A stretch of DNA of 64,000 bases from Cumulibacter soli. GTDB taxonomy: Bacteria; Actinomycetota; Actinomycetes; Mycobacteriales; Antricoccaceae. The notes beneath the pieces were generated by a model. The model was not told where the DNA came from, made no database searches, and saw only the letters and a program-made list of their open reading frames with translations. The position numbers and the translations under genes were made by a program. Positions 9,542 through 18,011 of this stretch are shown piece by piece. The stretch spans positions 186,001 through 250,000 of the forward strand of contig NZ_SMSG01000004.1 of the NCBI RefSeq assembly GCF_004382795.1. The letters run 5' to 3'. Each line of letters opens with the position of its first letter. Positions within the stretch are counted from its first letter, which is position 1.

Positions 9542-10587
9542 GATTCGCTCGCGTTTCGTCGGCGCGCAAGCAGGATCAGTACCGGGGCGCCGACGAATGC
9601 CGTCACGATGCCGACGGGGATCTCACCGAGCGGCAGCACGACTCGACCGACGACGTCCGAGGTCACCATGAGCAGCGGGCCAACGATGAGCGAACCTGCG
9701 AGTACCCACCGCTGATCGGGTCCGGTGATCCACCGTACGACGTGCGGGACCATGAGTCCCACGAACAGGATCGGACCGGCGATTGCGGTGGCTGATCCGG
9801 CCAGCAACGCGACGGCGATGACGACTACCACGCGTGCGCGACCTAGGTTGACGCCTAAGGCGCGCGCGGTGTCCTGGCCGAGCGAGATAGCGTTCAACGG
9901 CCGTACGACGGCTATCGCCAGCAGCAGACCGAGCACGATCAAGGGCAACACCGGGAGTATGTCGTTCACCGAGCGCCCTAGCACCGACCCGGTCAGCCAC
10001 GATCGCATCTGGTCGAACACGCTCGGGTTTTCCAGCATGATGCCCGTCGTAACGCCCATCAGCACTGCGCCGACGGCGACACCGGCCAGGGTGAGCCGCT
10101 CGGCGCCGGACCCTCCCTTGTGCGCGGCCCCGATGGCGTAAACGCCGATGGTGGTCAGCAGCGCACCGCCGATGGCGAACCAGACGATGTCGCCGGGCGC
10201 CGCGATGCCGAACAGCAGTGTGCTGAGCGTGACGAACAGCGCCGCACCGGCGTTTACGCCGAGGATTCCCGGGTCGGCGAGCGGATTGCGCGTCAGCGCT
10301 TGGATGAGCACGCCGGCGACCGCGAGCGCGGCGCCGACGATGATGCTGACGACCGTCCGCGGAAATCGGGATCCCCAGATGTTGACGTTGTCGTCCCGCA
10401 GGCCATGCCCGAACAGGGCGTCGATCACCCGCGGAAACGGGATATCGCTGGAGCCGATCGCGAGGCTCAGCAGGACCGCGATCGCCAGCAGCGCAAGACC
10501 GACGAGCAGTCCGCCGCCCCGCGTCCACACGCTCCGGCCGTCACGACGACGGCCGGAGCGTTCGGTGGCGACCGGCGTACTCGTCAC
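9538..10587 (-). CDS. Iron-siderophore ABC transporter permease (FecCD family, first permease)
   Basis: 349 residues with the FecCD signature (LTRNPLADPGILGVNAGAAL) and about ten membrane segments. It is the partner of the downstream permease in a heterodimeric ferric-siderophore channel. It starts with GTG three bases after the stop of the binding-protein gene and ends in an ATGA overlap with the next permease. The first 20 residues are charged and cytoplasmic. Confidence 0.92.
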   Translation of the reverse strand: MTSTPVATERSGRRRDGRSVWTRGGGLLVGLALLAIAVLLSLAIGSSDIPFPRVIDALFGHGLRDDNVNIWGSRFPRTVVSIIVGAALAVAGVLIQALTRNPLADPGILGVNAGAALFVTLSTLLFGIAAPGDIVWFAIGGALLTTIGVYAIGAAHKGGSGAERLTLAGVAVGAVLMGVTTGIMLENPSVFDQMRSWLTGSVLGRSVNDILPVLPLIVLGLLLAIAVVRPLNAISLGQDTARALGVNLGRARVVVVIAVALLAGSATAIAGPILFVGLMVPHVVRWITGPDQRWVLAGSLIVGPLLMVTSDVVGRVVLPLGEIPVGIVTAFVGAPVLILLARRRNASES

Positions 10588-10590
10588 GCG

Positions 10591-11544
10591 CTACTTGGCC
10601 ATCTTCGGTGCAGCTTCGGTGAGTTGCGGGCCGAGTTCGTCAAAGACGTACTGGACCGTCAGCGGCGAGGCGCTGTTGATTGCGACAGCTAGGGCAAGGT
10701 CGGGGAAGAACAGCGATCCGTACTTCGAGCTGGGCAAATCTGCCAGCCGCGGATCGTCCTTCAGCGGCGTGCAGTCGCTGTAGCAGAAGACCCCGACGAC
10801 GTCGGCGTCCAACTCGGGCAAATTCTCGCGCGAAATCGACGCGCTGGTGTTCATCGTGTTGTCCTGGCCGGTTCCAGGCTCGAGGCCGAGCAGGTCCAGC
10901 AGTGACCCGTTGCCGAAGTACAACTGGTCCTGGTCGTACCGGACCCACTGATAGGTCTTGCCAGCGAGTTCAGGGGCGGCTTCGCTGAGGTCGGCGGCCT
11001 TCGCATCCACGTCGGCGGTGATCTCTTCGGCCTTGTCAGTCGTGCCGGTGCTTTGCGCGACGACATCAAGAACGTGCGTCCAGGAGTCGTTGACGTCCAT
11101 ACCGGTGACGACCGGCGCGACCTCGCTAAGGGCGTCGTACGCAGCCTCATCGTTGATCGAGAACGGCTGAACAATGATCACATCTGGCTTGTAGGAGGCG
11201 ACCTTCTCCCGGTTCACCGAGCCGTCTGCGCCGAGCAGCTCATCGTCGACAATCGACTCGTCGATCACACCGTCCAACCAGGGCGCGTTGTCAAGGTCGA
11301 CCCCGCCGGCCGCTACCGGCTCGACCCCGAGGGCCAGCGCCGTGTCGGTCCAGGCACCGCCGATCACCACGACTCGTTCGGGATCTTCGGGAACGGACAC
11401 GTCTCCGAACTTCGTGGTCACGGTGACGCCCGAGCCGTCATTGGCGCCGTTCGAGCCGCCGTCGTCATCAGACGAACCGCATGCCGACAGCAGCAACGCC
11501 GCCACTCCCGTGATCGCCGCGACGACGCGCGCTGAACCCTTCAT
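10591..11544 (-). CDS. Iron-siderophore ABC transporter substrate-binding lipoprotein
   Basis: About 317 residues. The N-terminus MKGSARVV...LLLSACGSS is a lipoprotein signal peptide with lipobox LSAC, so the mature protein is tethered outside the membrane. The body matches the FepB/FhuD-type periplasmic fold (ERVVVIGGAWTDTALALGVEPVA near the start, and YKPDVIIV). It should capture a ferric siderophore and hand it to the FecCD permeases. ATG at 11544 is chosen over the in-frame GTG at 11559 because GGAGG lies four bases before the ATG and the signal peptide then begins properly with MK. It is the first gene of an iron-regulated operon. Confidence 0.92.
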   Translation of the reverse strand: MKGSARVVAAITGVAALLLSACGSSDDDGGSNGANDGSGVTVTTKFGDVSVPEDPERVVVIGGAWTDTALALGVEPVAAGGVDLDNAPWLDGVIDESIVDDELLGADGSVNREKVASYKPDVIIVQPFSINDEAAYDALSEVAPVVTGMDVNDSWTHVLDVVAQSTGTTDKAEEITADVDAKAADLSEAAPELAGKTYQWVRYDQDQLYFGNGSLLDLLGLEPGTGQDNTMNTSASISRENLPELDADVVGVFCYSDCTPLKDDPRLADLPSSKYGSLFFPDLALAVAINSASPLTVQYVFDELGPQLTEAAPKMAK

Positions 11545-11578
11545 CGGACCTCCACCCACTCAGTTGATCAACCCCATA

Positions 11579-11607
11579 AAGTTAGGGCAGACTAACCTTA
11601 GATGCAA
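11579..11607 (-). promoter_or_regulatory. Promoter of the siderophore operon
   Basis: On the minus strand TTGCAT (-35) is followed by a 17-base spacer and TAACTT (-10, fits TANNNT). This is 34 bases upstream of the ATG of the binding-lipoprotein gene. The iron box lies almost entirely in the spacer, the arrangement expected for repression. Confidence 0.65.
11582..11600. promoter_or_regulatory. IdeR/DtxR-type iron box
   Basis: TTAGGGCAGACTAACCTTA matches the 19-base IdeR/DtxR consensus TTAGGTTAGGCTAACCTAA at 15 positions. It sits between the -35 and -10 of the siderophore operon promoter, so iron-loaded IdeR/DtxR would block transcription. The match is read directly; regulation is inferred from the known family. 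Confidence 0.85.
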
Positions 11608-11615
11608 GTGTGACG

Positions 11616-11629
11616 TCGGATATATCCGA
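11616..11629. promoter_or_regulatory. Perfect 14-base palindrome upstream of the siderophore promoter
   Basis: TCGGATATATCCGA is fully self-complementary and lies about 10 bases upstream of the -35 of the siderophore operon. It may be a binding site for a second regulator. No family is recognised. Confidence 0.3.
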
Positions 11630-11715
11630 TCTCAGGTGGTCAAGCGAACAGGTCACGCCCTCAGAACGGCGCGATCCGGTCGGCGATTCAGACGGTGGCT
11701 ATCCAGACGCTCTGA

Positions 11716-13071
11716 CTATTCAGACGCTCTGGACGCCGCATCCCCTAGCTTGGCCAATAGCAACGCCTCGGCTGTGGCGGCCCGGGCGAAATCGCCCAGG
11801 TGCAGCGACTCATCCACACCGTGCTGACGACTGTCGGGGTCACCGACGGCAGTCACCAACACGACCGCATCCGGAAACACCTCTTGGAAGTCGGCGATCA
11901 TCGGGATTGAGCCGCCGATCCCCATAAAGACCGGTTCCACGCCGTACGCCGATGCCATCGCCTCGGCGGCCAGCTCGCACACCGGACCCTCGAATGGGAC
12001 GACGCCGGGTTGCCCGACCTCGCCGTCGGTGACCCGCACACGAGCACCCCACGGCGCGTGCTGTTCGAGGTGTGCGCGTAACGCGGCCAGCGCCTGATGC
12101 GCATCGTCGCCGGGCGCCACCCGCAACCCGACCTTGGCCCGCGCAACCGGCAGCAGCGCATTTGCGGCGTCGCGCACCGACGGGGCATCGATGCCAAGCA
12201 CGCTCACCGACGGCTTGTTCCACATCCGGTCGAACACGTTTCCGTCGCCGAGTTGCTGCACCCCGTCGAGCAGGCCGGCCTCGGCGCGGATCTGGTCACC
12301 GGCATCCGGGAGGTCGGTCGGCGGCGCCTCGCGCAACCCGGCGATCGCCACGTTCCCAGCGTCGTCGTGCAAGGTCGCTAGCAGTCGACACAGCGCGGTC
12401 ACCGCGTCAGGGACGACGCCACCGAACACGCCGGAATGTAACGCGTGATCGAGGGTGGCAACTTCAACGACACAGTCAGCCATACCACGCAATGTCGTGG
12501 TGAAGGCTGGTCGGCCTACGGCCCAGTTCCCGGAGTCAGCGATGACGTAGACGTCGGCGCGCAACGCGTCGGAGTGTTGCTGCAGGATCGTGCGCAGCGA
12601 TGGCGAGCCGATCTCCTCCTCGCCTTCGATGAACAACGTGACACCGACCGGCGGCTTCCCCTCGAACGCCCGTAAGGCCGCAAGGTGGGCGGCGATCCCG
12701 CCCTTGTCGTCGGCCGCGCCGCGGCCATAGAGTCGTCCGTCGCGTTCGGTCGCTGCGAACGGCGGCGACGTCCACAAAGCTTCGTCACCAGTGGGCTGGA
12801 CGTCGTGGTGCGCATACAGGCACACCGTGGGCGCCCCTTCAGGAGCGGGAAAGTGCCCGATCACAGCCGGCTTGCCGCCCTCGGAGACGATCCGGACGTC
12901 CGGGCAGCCGATCTCGGCCAACAGCGCCACGACCGCATCCGCGGACGCTCGCACCTGGCGATCGTGTGCTGCAGATGCACTGATCGACTCGATCGCCACG
13001 AGCGCCTTCAGATCTTCGATCGTCCGCGGCAGCACCGCAGCGACGGCGTCTTTCAGTTCCGCATCGCTCAT
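11716..13071 (-). CDS. M20 family dipeptidase / metallopeptidase
   Basis: 451 residues. M20 enzymes are cytosolic two-zinc hydrolases of dipeptides or N-acyl amino acids. The metal ligands are visible in order: YAHHDVQP (His), GRGAADDKG (bridging Asp), EGEEEIGS (catalytic Glu and ligand Glu), VIADSG (Asp) and RQHGVDESLH (His). A dimerisation lid (HALHSGVFGG onward) is inserted between the halves, as in dipeptidase PepV and carnosinase relatives. It starts 6 bases after the VOC gene ends, so the two are probably co-transcribed. The natural substrate is not predictable. Confidence 0.9.
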   Translation of the reverse strand: MSDAELKDAVAAVLPRTIEDLKALVAIESISASAAHDRQVRASADAVVALLAEIGCPDVRIVSEGGKPAVIGHFPAPEGAPTVCLYAHHDVQPTGDEALWTSPPFAATERDGRLYGRGAADDKGGIAAHLAALRAFEGKPPVGVTLFIEGEEEIGSPSLRTILQQHSDALRADVYVIADSGNWAVGRPAFTTTLRGMADCVVEVATLDHALHSGVFGGVVPDAVTALCRLLATLHDDAGNVAIAGLREAPPTDLPDAGDQIRAEAGLLDGVQQLGDGNVFDRMWNKPSVSVLGIDAPSVRDAANALLPVARAKVGLRVAPGDDAHQALAALRAHLEQHAPWGARVRVTDGEVGQPGVVPFEGPVCELAAEAMASAYGVEPVFMGIGGSIPMIADFQEVFPDAVVLVTAVGDPDSRQHGVDESLHLGDFARAATAEALLLAKLGDAASRASE

Positions 13072-13077
13072 GCTCGC

Positions 13078-13434
13078 TTAGTCCCTCGGCAGCGGGCTGT
13101 AGAAAACGATGCCGTTCCCTTGGTTGTCGTACACGACCGCGCGGCGCTCGTGCGCGTCGTTGTATGCCTCTTTGATGATCGCGCCGCCGTTCTCAGCTAC
13201 GGCTGCCGCCGCCGCATCGACATCGGCCGTCTTGACGCCGACCGCGATCTTGCCGGGGATGGGATGGTCGACCGGCGTGGCGAGCGCCAGCGAGATGGAC
13301 CCGCCGTCGAGCTGGGCATAATGCGCGCCATCTCGGAACTTCAACTTCATGCCGAGGGTCTCTGTGTAGAACGCGATCGATGCGTCCAGGTCATCGGTGC
13401 TCAGCACGACCTGGCGTACGTCATAGTCACTCAT
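13078..13434 (-). CDS. VOC (glyoxalase/bleomycin-resistance) superfamily protein
   Basis: 118 residues forming two beta-alpha-beta-beta-beta modules (VRQVVLSTDDLDASIAFYTETLGMKLKF, then GVKTADVDAAAAAVAENG...NGIVFYSP). Members include isomerases, dioxygenases and drug-binding proteins. Without a recognisable metal triad I do not name a reaction. ATG at 13434 has AAGGAG six bases upstream. It lies just before the M20 peptidase gene and is probably in its operon. Confidence 0.82.
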   Translation of the reverse strand: MSDYDVRQVVLSTDDLDASIAFYTETLGMKLKFRDGAHYAQLDGGSISLALATPVDHPIPGKIAVGVKTADVDAAAAAVAENGGAIIKEAYNDAHERRAVVYDNQGNGIVFYSPLPRD

Positions 13435-13524
13435 CACATTCTCCTTGGTTCAGCGGTTGTCGGCCTACGTGAACCCTATCGCCGGGCAGCGGCACCGTCG
13501 ACGCGTCGCCACGCACACGTATGC

Positions 13525-14508
13525 CTATGCGGCGCCTGCCGCACGTGGCCGGCGGACGGCGTCCCGGGGTAGCCCGGCAATCACGTCCAGCTCCACCAAC
13601 GGGTCATCGACCAGCGGAATGGGCAGTACGCCGGCGACGCACGTGGCCGGACGCAGGTGCGCGTTCCAGTCACCCACGGACGGATCGAGCGCGAGGGCGA
13701 TCCGTTCTGCTGCAGCGGTACGCAACGCCTTGCGATCGTTCATCGGGCGCACGTGTTTGGGCATGATTCTCGGCAAGATGTCGATCTGCAGCACGAGATC
13801 GCGTTGGCTCACGATCATCCGGATCGACTCCAGCAAGGGCTGATCACCGACGTACGCGCCGGCCGTGGTGATCGCTCCATGACGATCCAGCCAGGTGAAC
13901 GCCACCGGTTGCACCGGCACGTCGGCGTCCACGGCAGCCTGAAACATCGCGGGGAACATCCGGCCGAGACCACGTCCGCAGGTTGTGGTGGCCTCCGGGA
14001 AGGTCGCGACGATGCCGCCGGCTCGAAGCCGGGAAGCCACCAGCCGCTCGGTTCGCGCCACGGCACGAGGATTATGACGGTCGATGAAGATCGTGCCGGC
14101 GGCCCGCGCCACCGCCCCGATGACCGGCCAGTCACCGATTTCTTTCTTGGAGACCATCGTGACCGGCTGCACCCAGGCGTACGCCATCACATCGAGCCAG
14201 GACACATGGTTCGCGACGACTAGGACTGCTTCACCGCCGTCGGCGAAGTCTCGTCGTACGCCGGTGATGCGCACTTGAATCCCTGCTGAATTCAGCAGCT
14301 TGCGGTATACCTCGGCGACGTACGCCGGGGTACGTCCCCGCCGCGTGATGACGTCGGTGGCGCGGCGTAGCGCGATACCGAAGGCCCCGGCGATGGCGAC
14401 CCGAAACAGCGCCAGCAGGCGCATGGCTACTCGCCACCGCGACACCTCGTGACGACACGTCACGCCGCTGCGCGCGCACAGGTGCGGACAGGATTCGAAT
14501 CGCGACAT
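13525..14508 (-). CDS. PlsC-like 1-acyl-glycerol-phosphate / lyso-ornithine-lipid acyltransferase
   Basis: 327 residues, a membrane-associated acyltransferase. The catalytic NHVSWLD (HX4D) and the FPEATTT block (an EGTR-type motif) are clear, near residues 120 and 190. The N-terminus is Cys-rich (CPHLCARSGVTC), a feature I recall from actinobacterial members of this family. The gene starts 9 bases after an OlsB-like N-acyltransferase gene. By analogy with OlsB/OlsA it could add the second fatty acid to lyso-ornithine lipid, but a role in phosphatidic acid synthesis is equally compatible with the sequence. ATG at 14424 is an alternative start. Confidence 0.82.
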   Translation of the reverse strand: MSRFESCPHLCARSGVTCRHEVSRWRVAMRLLALFRVAIAGAFGIALRRATDVITRRGRTPAYVAEVYRKLLNSAGIQVRITGVRRDFADGGEAVLVVANHVSWLDVMAYAWVQPVTMVSKKEIGDWPVIGAVARAAGTIFIDRHNPRAVARTERLVASRLRAGGIVATFPEATTTCGRGLGRMFPAMFQAAVDADVPVQPVAFTWLDRHGAITTAGAYVGDQPLLESIRMIVSQRDLVLQIDILPRIMPKHVRPMNDRKALRTAAAERIALALDPSVGDWNAHLRPATCVAGVLPIPLVDDPLVELDVIAGLPRDAVRRPRAAGAA

Positions 14509-14517
14509 GACCGCGCC

Positions 14518-15276
14518 CTATTCCCCGACGAACCGTTTGGCCACGCGCGGATCTAGCGCATGGGTATCGACAAGAATAAATAGGTCGGCGGTGTTGAACT
14601 CGGGATCGTACGAGGGCTGCCCGAGCACCTTCGCGCCGAGTTTGAGGTAGGCGCGAAGCAGCGGAGGAATGACAGTCTTGCCTTCCTCGGTGTATCGGTC
14701 GTACTCCCAGGGCGTGTGCGGCGTGACGCTCAGTTCGGCCGGACCGCCGTGCTCACTGAGCGCCTTGCGCACGACTCGCGCCGCGTTGTGACGCCCCTCG
14801 TCGAGGTAGATGGAGGCGCAGCCGCCCAGGTAACGGTGTCCCGACGTGATCACATAGCGGGCCAATCCGCTCCATAGTTGGCTGAGCACGGCTCCGTTGC
14901 GATGCTCGGGCGCGACGCAGGAACGACCGACCTCGACGAGGCTGTGCTGCAGCGAGCGCAGGTTGTCCAGATCGAATTCACTCGAGGAGTAAGACCGGCC
15001 CAGCAGTGCCGCCGAGGACGGCGGGAAGATCCGGTAGGTCCCGACGACGTCGCCGTTGCTGTCATCGCGCACCATCAGGTGCTGACAGTAGGCATCCCAT
15101 TCGTCGAGGTCGCGACCGGCTTCGGCGGTGAGTTGTGCGCCCATTTCCTCGGCGAATACGCGGTACCGCAGCCGTAGCGCAAGTTCGGCTTCGGGTCCGG
15201 CCGGGACGATGTGCGAGGAGTAGGAACGGACCGGCGTAGTGGGCGCGGAATGCAGCGCGCCGAGCGTGGTAGCCAT
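14518..15276 (-). CDS. OlsB-like GNAT N-acyltransferase (acyl-ornithine / hemolysin-like family)
   Basis: About 252 residues of the OlsB/hemolysin-like acyltransferase family (LRYRVFAEEMG, VGTYRIFPP, LVEVGRSCVAPEHRNGAVLSQLWSGLARYV, YLGGCASIYLD). OlsB transfers a 3-hydroxyacyl chain from acyl-ACP to the alpha-amine of ornithine, the first step of ornithine-lipid synthesis. The following gene encodes a PlsC-like enzyme, matching an OlsB-OlsA pair. ATG at 15276 is preferred to TTG at 15306, though neither has a strong ribosome-binding site. The amino-acid head group is inferred, not shown. Confidence 0.75.
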   Translation of the reverse strand: MATTLGALHSAPTTPVRSYSSHIVPAGPEAELALRLRYRVFAEEMGAQLTAEAGRDLDEWDAYCQHLMVRDDSNGDVVGTYRIFPPSSAALLGRSYSSSEFDLDNLRSLQHSLVEVGRSCVAPEHRNGAVLSQLWSGLARYVITSGHRYLGGCASIYLDEGRHNAARVVRKALSEHGGPAELSVTPHTPWEYDRYTEEGKTVIPPLLRAYLKLGAKVLGQPSYDPEFNTADLFILVDTHALDPRVAKRFVGE

Positions 15277-15353
15277 GCGATCAGGATGAGCGGTGCGACT
15301 GGCCAAACAACTATCGCCACGGTTACGCGCGCATGACGCTTTGACGAATGGCT

Positions 15354-15370
15354 ATCCAATTAGATTGGAT
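15354..15370. promoter_or_regulatory. Inverted repeat upstream of the OlsB-like gene
   Basis: ATCCAAT-TAG-ATTGGAT is a perfect 7-3-7 inverted repeat in an AT-rich patch about 80 bases before the start codon. Its size and position suit an operator for a dimeric regulator. No regulator gene is adjacent. Confidence 0.45.
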
Positions 15371-15456
15371 TTAATCAATATGCGGTCGGCGCGAGCTGGC
15401 CTGCTCACGCCGAAGCGTCGTAGCCCTCCGGTCGCGAATGAACCAGGCAGCGATGG

Positions 15457-16845
15457 CTAGAAGAGTTTGCCCGGGTTGAGGATCCCCTGCGGATCGAGGG
15501 CGTCCTTGATCTGGCGGTGCACCCGCAACCCCAAATCGCCGATCTCCTTGGCCAGGAACTCCTGTTTGATCGAACCGACGCCGTGCTCACCGGTGACCGT
15601 CCCACCCATCGACAGGCCGAGGTCGAGGATCCGACCGAACGCATCCTTACTGCGTTCATATTCGGCGCCGTCGCCAGGGGTGAAACAGATCGTGGGGTGC
15701 ATATTGCCGTCGCCGGCGTGACCGCAGGTTCCGATGACGGTGTCGGTGTCGATGCCGATTTGTTCGCACCCCGCCAAGAACTCGGCGATGCGCGAGCGCG
15801 GGACGGCGACGTCGTCCACCAGGGAGCCACCCTTGAGCGCCTCGAGTGCCGGCAGTGCCTGTCGGCGGGCGAACAGCAGCATGTCGCCCTCTTCGGCATC
15901 CGTCGTCCGATGCAGTTCAGTAGCACCGGCGGTGCGGCAGCAGTCCTCGATCTGGCTCATTTCACGTTCGGCACGCTCGGCTCCACTGTCACTCTGCGCC
16001 AACAGCAGCGCCTTGGTCGACAGGTCGAGGCCCATGTGGTGCTTCGCCTCGACAGCACGCAACGCGGTCTGGTCCATGATTTCCAGTAGGGACGGCACCA
16101 GCCCGCAGTCGATCATCGACTGGACCGCCGCTCCGGCGGCATGGAGGTCCTCGAAGGACGCAACCAAGGTCGCCGGGGGCTCGGGCAGCGGGCGCAACAT
16201 CAGCGTGGCCTCTGTGATCACCCCGAGCGTGCCCTCGGCACCGACGAACACCCGCGCCAGGTCGTACCCCGCCACACCCTTGACGGTGCGTCGTCCGGTC
16301 CGCAGCACTTCGCCGTCAGCGAGCACGACCTCCAGGCCCATCACGAAATCGGTGGTCACGCCGTACTTGACGCAGCACAGTCCGCCGGCATTCGTCGACA
16401 AGTTGCCGCCGAGGGTGCACCAGTCGTACGAGGACGGGTCCGGCGGGTAGAAGAGCCCGTGGCCGGCGAGTTCCTTGCGGAAGTCGAGATTCACCACGCC
16501 AGGCTGGACGCGTGCGTATCGATCCGAGGTGTTGATCTCCAGGATCTGGTTCATCTTCGCCAGCGACAGCACGATTGAGCCGCGGGTGGCGTTGGAGGAC
16601 CCGGCGAGGCCGCTGCCGGCACCGCGCGGATGCACCGGTACGCCGTACCGCGCGGCAGTCTTCATCACCGTCACAACATCGTCCGTGGTCCGGGCATGAA
16701 CAACGGCCGCTGGCTGTTCGCTCGGCGCGAGCATCGCCATGTCCCGTGAGTACGCGATCGTGATGTCTGGATCGGTGACCAGCACGCCGTCGGGCAACTC
16801 ATTCGCGAGTTCCTTCAGCGCGGTGTCGATATCGGGTTCGGTCAT
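15457..16845 (-). CDS. FAD-linked oxidase, GlcD / D-lactate dehydrogenase type
   Basis: 462 residues, a PCMH/VAO-fold flavoenzyme that oxidises 2-hydroxyacids such as glycolate or D-lactate. The FAD-binding region has PRGAGSGLAGSSN, the Gly-rich LGGNLSTNAGGLCCVKYGVT and the GAEGTLGVITEATL block. The C-terminal substrate domain ends in HAGDGNMHP, TGEHGVG and the LDPQGILNPGKLF tail typical of GlcD. No GlcE or GlcF partner gene is nearby, so a stand-alone D-lactate or D-2-hydroxyglutarate dehydrogenase is possible. It overlaps the preceding small membrane-protein gene by four bases (ATGA). Confidence 0.9.
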   Translation of the reverse strand: MTEPDIDTALKELANELPDGVLVTDPDITIAYSRDMAMLAPSEQPAAVVHARTTDDVVTVMKTAARYGVPVHPRGAGSGLAGSSNATRGSIVLSLAKMNQILEINTSDRYARVQPGVVNLDFRKELAGHGLFYPPDPSSYDWCTLGGNLSTNAGGLCCVKYGVTTDFVMGLEVVLADGEVLRTGRRTVKGVAGYDLARVFVGAEGTLGVITEATLMLRPLPEPPATLVASFEDLHAAGAAVQSMIDCGLVPSLLEIMDQTALRAVEAKHHMGLDLSTKALLLAQSDSGAERAEREMSQIEDCCRTAGATELHRTTDAEEGDMLLFARRQALPALEALKGGSLVDDVAVPRSRIAEFLAGCEQIGIDTDTVIGTCGHAGDGNMHPTICFTPGDGAEYERSKDAFGRILDLGLSMGGTVTGEHGVGSIKQEFLAKEIGDLGLRVHRQIKDALDPQGILNPGKLF

Positions 16846-17099
16846 GAGGCGCAGTTCACCAAGTCATTCTCGGGTATCTCAACCGTTTGGCCGAAGAAGG
16901 TGCATTGGCATTCTTGGGCGCAGTTGGTCAACGAATCACGCTGCCAGTAGATCGCCACGGCCAACCCCAGCACGATCACGACCGTGATCACCTTGCCCAG
17001 GATCTTGCGGATAATCGTCGCCGCCAAGATCGCCAAAAGAATGAGGACGCCGATCACGATGATCGACACCGTCTTCACCGTGTTGATGTCCAGTGTCAT
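16842..17099 (-). CDS. Small two-helix membrane protein, unknown function
   Basis: About 85 residues with two adjacent hydrophobic segments (VSIIVIGVLILLAILAATII and VITVVIVLGLAVAIYW), followed by a short tail with three cysteines (NCAQECQCTF). ATG at 17099 puts the first helix close to the N-terminus; an upstream in-frame start at 17135 lacks support. It is translationally coupled to the GlcD-type oxidase (ATGA), so it may anchor or assist that enzyme at the membrane. That role is inference from coupling only. I do not recognise the family. Confidence 0.7.
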   Translation of the reverse strand: MTLDINTVKTVSIIVIGVLILLAILAATIIRKILGKVITVVIVLGLAVAIYWQRDSLTNCAQECQCTFFGQTVEIPENDLVNCAS

Positions 17100-17162
17100 G
17101 GGCCAACGATAGGTCACGCGATCCGCGGCGGCCAACGGGCCGGGGCGGTCAGCACCCGCGCA

Positions 17163-17933
17163 CTAGGCGCTGGTAGGCGGTTGAGTCGGCGGGAACTGCT
17201 GGGGCTGAGCGGGTTGAACCTGCGGGTTCTCGGTCGGCTGCACGGCAGGCGGCACGTAGCCATTCGCGATCTGCTGCGGCTCGGATCCGGACTGCCCCGG
17301 CGCCGGCTGACGGTAAATGTCTCGGCTGGAGGGCCCCGATCCGGTGAGCGAGGAGAAGTCGGCGCGAACCGCATCACGAGCGCCGACCTCATCGAGCTCG
17401 AAGTACTGCTCCTTACCGAACCCGAACATGTTCGCGATGATCATCGACGGAAACGACTCGACGCGCGTGTTCAAGGCCCGCACATTGCCGTTGTAGAACC
17501 GGCGTCCGGCGGCGATGCGGTCCTCGGTGTCGGTCATTTCCCGCTGCAATTGCAGGAAGTTCTGATCCGACTTCAGCGTCGGGTAGTTCTCGGCGACGGC
17601 GAACAGATTGCCCAGCGTGCCGGAGAGGTTCTTCTCGGCGTTGGCCTGGACCTCGCGGGTCGCTCCGGGAGCGTTGCGCGCAGCGATCGCGTCGCTACGC
17701 GCCTGTACGACCGAGTCGAACACCTGGCGTTCGTGCGATGCGAACGCCTTCACGGTCTCGATCAGGTTCGGGATCAGGTCGTAACGACGTTTCAGTTCGA
17801 CGTCGATCTGGCGCCAAGACTCGGCGACCAGATTGCGCTGCGAAACAAACCTGTTGTACATGGCGACCACCGACACACCGGCGATGACCAGCAGCGCGAT
17901 GACGATGATCAGGATGACGACACCAGTGCTCAC
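17163..17933 (-). CDS. LemA family membrane protein
   Basis: About 256 residues: one N-terminal membrane helix (VVILIIVIALLVIAGVSVV), then the helical LemA domain (YNRFVSQRNLVAESWRQIDVELKRRYDLIPNLIETVKAF, YPTLKSDQNFLQLQREM, RRFYNGNVRALNTRVESFPSMIIANMFGF) and a Pro/Gln-rich tail. LemA proteins sit in the membrane with the helical bundle outside; their function is not established. GTG at 17933 is chosen because GAGGAGG lies about eight bases upstream and the helix then begins at once. Confidence 0.92.
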   Translation of the reverse strand: MSTGVVILIIVIALLVIAGVSVVAMYNRFVSQRNLVAESWRQIDVELKRRYDLIPNLIETVKAFASHERQVFDSVVQARSDAIAARNAPGATREVQANAEKNLSGTLGNLFAVAENYPTLKSDQNFLQLQREMTDTEDRIAAGRRFYNGNVRALNTRVESFPSMIIANMFGFGKEQYFELDEVGARDAVRADFSSLTGSGPSSRDIYRQPAPGQSGSEPQQIANGYVPPAVQPTENPQVQPAQPQQFPPTQPPTSA

Positions 17934-18011
17934 GTCGAGTCCTCCTCGGACAGTTCGATTGCTGCCCACGGTAGTGGACGTCGGGCACTGGTGCCGCGCA
18001 AGACGTGTGCC

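Noticed and set aside
11704-11731. Direct repeat CAGACGCTCTG at the end of the M20 gene
   Set aside because: Only two short copies, partly within the coding region; probably chance.
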